From: Holdemania massiliensis
GTDB taxonomy: Bacteria; Bacillota_I; Bacilli_A; Erysipelotrichales; Erysipelotrichaceae
Length of the DNA stretch: 64,000 nucleotides
Assembly: GCF_022440805.1 (NCBI RefSeq)
Contig: NZ_JAKNTK010000001.1
Span: forward strand, 3,410,001 to 3,474,000
Direction: 5' to 3'
A model generated the notes under the pieces. That model made no database searches, was not told the origin of the DNA, and saw only the letters and a program-made list of their open reading frames with translations. Of the stretch, positions 60,811-64,000 are shown in pieces. A program made the translations under genes and the position numbers. The first letter of the stretch is position 1. Each line of letters opens with the position of its first letter.

Positions 60811-61983
60811 TCATGCCTGCTTGTTTTCACAAAAGATCTGGATACCGCGGATCAGACGCTGCAAGCCCTCGTTCAGACGAGCTGGGGAAACGGCGACGTT
60901 CATGCGCAGAAACGCCTTGCCAGCTTTTCCATATTCGGAACCTTCGTTGAGGATCAGCCCTGTTTCCTGGCGGAGAAATTTCGCCAGCCCTGCGCTGTCA
61001 TCACTGACCGCATGGCAGTCGAGCCATACCAAATACGTGGCCTTAGAAGGGATAACCTTAAGCTGCGGCAGGGCTTTGTGCAGCACTTCGATTAAATGCT
61101 GCTTGTTTGCATAAATCTGCAGCCGCAGGGCCTCCAGCCAGGCTTCCCCCTGATCAAACGCCGCAATCGCGGCTTCCACTGCAAAGACATTCGGTTCGGC
61201 AATTTCATCGGTATTGACCGCCCGCCATACCTTGTGGCGCAGATTGGGATTGGGAACCACGATCGCCGCCGTCTGCAGCCCAGCCAAATTGAATGTCTTG
61301 GTCGGCGCCAGACAGGTGACTGACAGGTTTTCGCAAGCGGAGGAAACCGAAGCAAACGGAATATACTCCGCATGCGGATCGGTCAGATCACAATGGATCT
61401 CATCGGCGATCACGGTAACCTGATATTTTGCGCACAGCTCGCCGATTCGTAAAAGTTCTTCACGGCTCCACAGCCTGCCGATCGGATTGTGCGGATTGCA
61501 CAGGATCATCAGCGTTGTCTGCGGATCAGACAGCTTTGTTTCCAGATCCTTAAAATCAATCGCATACTGATCTTTATCATAGATTAACGGACTTTCCAGC
61601 ACCTGCCGGCCATTGTTCACAATGGAGTTAAAGAAGATATTGTAGACCGGCGTCATCACCAGAACCTTTTCCGCCGGTGTGCTCAACTTGCGGATCACGC
61701 TGGAAATGGCCGGTACCACCCCGGTACAGAATAACAGCCAGTCTTTCTGTATCTGCCAGTGATGGCGCCGCTGCCACCAGCTTTGATACGCCTGCGCCCA
61801 GGCCTCCGGAACAACCGTATAGCCATAGGCACCATGCTGCGCGCGCTGCAGGATCGCGGCTTTGATTTCCGGCGCTGTTTCAAAATCCATATCCGCCAAT
61901 CCCATCGGCAGCTCGCCCTCACGCACATCCCACTTCATCGAAAAGGTATTCCGGCGGTCCAATGTTTGATCAAAATTCATCAT
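60811..61983 (-). CDS. MalY/PatB-family PLP enzyme (probable cystathionine beta-lyase)
   Basis: 390 residues of fold-type I aminotransferase. Typical parts are GLADMDF (about 28-34), GAYGYT (51-56), CNPHNPIGR (162-170), ADEIHCDL (193-200) with PLP-contacting Asp194, and Schiff-base Lys229 in APTKTFNLAG. MalY/PatB proteins cleave cystathionine or cysteine C-S bonds. GGAGGGG precedes tandem ATGs at 61983 and 61980. A dedicated promoter lies directly upstream. The gap 60576-60810 holds no recognisable gene. Confidence 0.9.
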   Translation of the reverse strand: MMNFDQTLDRRNTFSMKWDVREGELPMGLADMDFETAPEIKAAILQRAQHGAYGYTVVPEAWAQAYQSWWQRRHHWQIQKDWLLFCTGVVPAISSVIRKLSTPAEKVLVMTPVYNIFFNSIVNNGRQVLESPLIYDKDQYAIDFKDLETKLSDPQTTLMILCNPHNPIGRLWSREELLRIGELCAKYQVTVIADEIHCDLTDPHAEYIPFASVSSACENLSVTCLAPTKTFNLAGLQTAAIVVPNPNLRHKVWRAVNTDEIAEPNVFAVEAAIAAFDQGEAWLEALRLQIYANKQHLIEVLHKALPQLKVIPSKATYLVWLDCHAVSDDSAGLAKFLRQETGLILNEGSEYGKAGKAFLRMNVAVSPARLNEGLQRLIRGIQIFCENKQA

Positions 61984-62007
61984 GTCCCCTCCTTATTCTC
62001 CACTTAC

Positions 62008-62036
62008 TTTATAGCTTGTAACTTGCACAGAAGCAA
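62008..62036 (-). promoter_or_regulatory. Promoter of the MalY-type gene
   Basis: On the minus strand, TTGCTT (62031-62036), a 17-bp spacer and TATAAA (62008-62013), immediately after the stop of the preceding gene. Confidence 0.65.
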
Positions 62037-62038
62037 GA

Positions 62039-62551
62039 TCACTCCGCCCGTTCAATTGTCACCTCAGCCTGACCTGACCCCACCGCTTCCGCCAACCCGG
62101 AAACCTCGCTGATTGAGCCCAGCGCGGTGTAGGAATAATCCGTCGTAAAACTCTTGTAAAACAGCACCAGACAGCGGTTGCCGAACAACATCAGATCGCC
62201 AGCCGACACCGAACCAAAGGCGACGGAATTTGTTGCCAGCTTCTCATCAAGATCAATGTATTTTTCATTGCCGTTTAAGTCTTCCATCATGAAGGTCACC
62301 GGCAGCTGATACAGCAGGGCCTGAGCCGCCGCGCTGTTGTTAAGCGTTGCCGGGAAAGACTGACCGTTGATAGTAATTTGAATTTTTGTCATGATTTCCT
62401 CCTGTTCCTCCGAATTGTTTATTGGGTTTGTTGTCTTTACGGGGTCGAGTGTGGAAATGGGCGTTGCGGAAGGAAATGCAGCCGAAGGGGAAGTACAGCC
62501 GCTCAGAATGCACAGTAGGGTCAAAGCGCTGAATCCCCGATAAAAATTCAC
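62039..62551 (-). CDS. Cyclophilin-like domain lipoprotein
   Basis: The preferred start is GTG 62551, with GGGGAGG just upstream; a GTG two codons earlier overlaps that site. Lipobox CILSGC, a Pro/Thr/Ser linker, then a cyclophilin-like (DUF-type) beta-barrel of about 115 residues with ITINGQSFPATL and VSAGDLMLFGNRCLVLFYKSF. An internal ATG at 62392, directly preceded by AGGAGGAAATC, would make the cytosolic domain alone. Family members are not shown to be prolyl isomerases. It lies 12 bp downstream of a flavodoxin-like gene and probably forms an operon with it. Confidence 0.82.
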   Translation of the reverse strand: MNFYRGFSALTLLCILSGCTSPSAAFPSATPISTLDPVKTTNPINNSEEQEEIMTKIQITINGQSFPATLNNSAAAQALLYQLPVTFMMEDLNGNEKYIDLDEKLATNSVAFGSVSAGDLMLFGNRCLVLFYKSFTTDYSYTALGSISEVSGLAEAVGSGQAEVTIERAE

Positions 62552-62563
62552 GTTCACCTCCCC

Positions 62564-63106
62564 TCAGCAATGAAGTCCCAGCTGATAGGCTTCCTGATAG
62601 GCTTTTGTATCAGGACTGACAGCCGAAGGTTCACTCAGTCCGCCCCCTGCAACAACCCCGGCCAGTTGGGCTTGTTCAAAGCAGGAAATCCAGCCTTCCA
62701 GCTCATGAACAATGGGCTGCAAAGCCTGCGGATCTTCTTCAGCAGCGCTCATCAACAAGTACACATCGCGAAAAGCACAGCTTTGCGTAAACAGCGGATT
62801 GGTACGATCCAGCAGTATTTTAAGCTGTCCGCTCATGGCGTAAAAATACACCGGGGTGGCAAAGACAACGACTTCCGCTTCTTTCAATTTGGCATTGATC
62901 GCGGCGCTGTCATCCTGCATCCAGCAGCGGGCAGTGCTTTGACAAGCCAGACATCCTGTGCAGAAGCGCAGGTCCTTTTCTTTCAAAGAAATCTCTTCTA
63001 CGATATTTCCAGCCGCCTGCGCGCCTTGGACAAATGCTTGTGCCAAGACTTCGGAATTACTTCCTGAGCGCAGACTGGAGCTGATGACGACAACTTTTTT
63101 TCGCAT
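62564..63106 (-). CDS. NAD(P)H-dependent FMN reductase / flavodoxin-like protein
   Basis: 180 residues with a flavodoxin fold: FMN phosphate loop SSSLRSGSNSE (about 9-19), CTGCLACQ (about 49-56) in the place typical of iron-sulfur flavoprotein-like members, and the ATPVYFYAMSGQLKILLDR stretch (about 83-101). Probably reduces small acceptors with FMN. Pairing of this family with cyclophilin-like lipoproteins is seen in gut anaerobes, but the substrate is unknown. Confidence 0.87.
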   Translation of the reverse strand: MRKKVVVISSSLRSGSNSEVLAQAFVQGAQAAGNIVEEISLKEKDLRFCTGCLACQSTARCWMQDDSAAINAKLKEAEVVVFATPVYFYAMSGQLKILLDRTNPLFTQSCAFRDVYLLMSAAEEDPQALQPIVHELEGWISCFEQAQLAGVVAGGGLSEPSAVSPDTKAYQEAYQLGLHC

Positions 63107-63148
63107 TGTTTTTTCCTTCCTTCCTGATCAGGTCCGCTGACCTGACCG

Positions 63149-63388
63149 TTATTTCATTTTGTTTTTTGCTTTTTCCAGCTGATCGACGAGATAATCCAGA
63201 CAGTCAATACGATGTTCATCATCGTGAATTTGTTCCAGCAAACATCGTCGATGCTGCTTCAGCAGCTTCATTGACTGGCGATCGCTGCCGCTTTGGCAGC
63301 AGGCAAGAAATTGGGAAATCGTTTCTTCATCACATCCGGCATCCTGTAAATTTCGGATCACTTCAGGATTCATGTTTTCCTTTTCCAC
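63149..63388 (-). CDS. Small conserved-looking protein (79 aa)
   Basis: The GTG at 63388 has GAGGTG 7 nt upstream; an ATG five codons later (63373) is an alternative with AAAAGG. The all-helical product has MNPEVIRNLQDAGCDEETISQFLACC and a Lys-rich C-terminal helix. Similar short proteins occur near flavodoxin-like and transporter genes, but no function is assigned. It lies between the ABC ATPase gene and the flavodoxin gene and may share their transcript. Confidence 0.7.
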   Translation of the reverse strand: MEKENMNPEVIRNLQDAGCDEETISQFLACCQSGSDRQSMKLLKQHRRCLLEQIHDDEHRIDCLDYLVDQLEKAKNKMK

Positions 63389-63411
63389 TTTCTTTCACCT
63401 CACTTTATGAA

Positions 63412-64000
63412 TCAGTGTTCCCGCAGTGTTTTCAAAAACTGTTGGGTCTGGACTTGTTGGGGAGCGTCGAAGAACAAGTCCGGCGGATTCTGCTCAACGA
63501 TCACCCCTTCATCCATGAACAGAACCTGACTGGATACCTGCCGGGCAAAGTTCATTTCATGCGTTACGATCAACATCGTCATGCCTTCCTGAGCTAACTG
63601 CTTCATGACCTGCAGGACCTCGCCGATCAGCTCCGGATCCAGGGCTGAGGTCGGTTCGTCAAACAAGATCAGCTCAGGTTGGGTAGCGATCGCTCGGGCA
63701 ATCCCAATCCGCTGCTGCTGACCGCCGGAAAGCTGATGCGGATAGGCCGCCGCCCGATCCCGAAGCCCCACCTTTTCCAATGCCTGCAAAGCGATGTCAA
63801 CAGCTTGACTTTCAGGTGTTTTGCGGGCGATAATCAGTCCTTCCGTCACATTTTCCAAGGCCGTCTTATTGCGGAATAAATTGTAATTTTGAAATACAAA
63901 CGCGGTTTTCCGGCGAATTCGGATTTTATCCTGGCGGCTCACACGGGCCAGCTCAAACGTTTCCTGATCCAAGGTCATCGTTCCCTGATCGGCCTGTTCC
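63412..64000 (-). CDS. Polar amino-acid ABC transporter ATP-binding protein (5' end beyond right edge)
   Basis: The frame is open to the right edge; about 196 residues of the C-terminal part are seen. Q-loop VFQNYNLF, signature LSGGQQQR, Walker B LILFDEPTSALD and H-loop VTHEM are all intact; Walker A lies outside the window. The layout is of the HisP/GlnQ group that imports polar amino acids such as cystine, glutamine or histidine. It sits close to the MalY-type lyase, which fits a cystine uptake role, but this is inference. Confidence 0.92.
   Translation of the reverse strand, partial: EQADQGTMTLDQETFELARVSRQDKIRIRRKTAFVFQNYNLFRNKTALENVTEGLIIARKTPESQAVDIALQALEKVGLRDRAAAYPHQLSGGQQQRIGIARAIATQPELILFDEPTSALDPELIGEVLQVMKQLAQEGMTMLIVTHEMNFARQVSSQVLFMDEGVIVEQNPPDLFFDAPQQVQTQQFLKTLREH

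Overview
The window looks like the chromosome of a low- to mid-GC gut Firmicute of the Erysipelotrichia type (Holdemania-like is my best guess). The reasons are Gram-positive Shine-Dalgarno sites, many lipoproteins with short Ser/Thr/Pro linkers, CcpA-type cre sites, a DapH-type lysine/DAP branch, and several secreted FMN/FAD reductases of the kind gut anaerobes use for respiration. The species is inference; no rRNA is present.

Layout. 1-14.2 kb: a leftward surface operon (small coiled-coil protein, signal peptidase I, a ~4,335-residue GLUG-repeat surface protein, and a membrane-anchored protein cut by the left edge). 14.23-14.52 kb: a 249-bp segment bounded by perfect 21-bp inverted repeats, followed 9 bp later by a tyrosine recombinase. 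The segment carries an extended -10 promoter pointing away from the operon and a terminator-like hairpin facing leftward transcription, so the sequence as given reads as the OFF state of a phase-variable switch. 15.7-24.1 kb: tRNA-Arg plus a truncated copy, M3 peptidase lipoprotein, SIS protein with divergent RpiR regulator, HicAB toxin-antitoxin, lipoprotein and membrane genes, and a two-gene Ku/ligase NHEJ module.

24.2-37 kb: lipoprotein and membrane genes, a cation/proton antiporter behind a fluoride-type riboswitch, an L-fucose operon (aldolase, FGGY kinase, isomerase) with a cre site, an XRE regulator, a TGS/uridine-kinase-like protein, and a multidomain EEP-family lipoprotein with its own cre site. 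37.4-47.5 kb: two BlaR1-like M56 proteins, each with a degenerate M23/LytM-like domain instead of a penicillin-binding domain. One has a BlaI partner, and near-identical operator boxes link the two loci. Between them lie a LysR gene and a flavin reductase. 47.7-52 kb: an AT-rich island of unrecognised proteins, with a tandem duplicate and a pair of related membrane proteins.

52-56 kb: two more FMN/FAD reductase lipoproteins. 56.2-64 kb: tRNA-Thr, CBS protein, asd-dapF-dapH, a decarboxylase-like/cupin fusion, a MalY-type aminotransferase, a cyclophilin-like lipoprotein, a flavodoxin-like reductase, a small protein, and the 3' part of an amino-acid ABC ATPase.

The central observation is the invertible promoter cassette next to its probable recombinase and upstream of the giant surface-protein operon. 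The shared BlaI boxes tying together two non-classical M56/LytM-like sensors come second.
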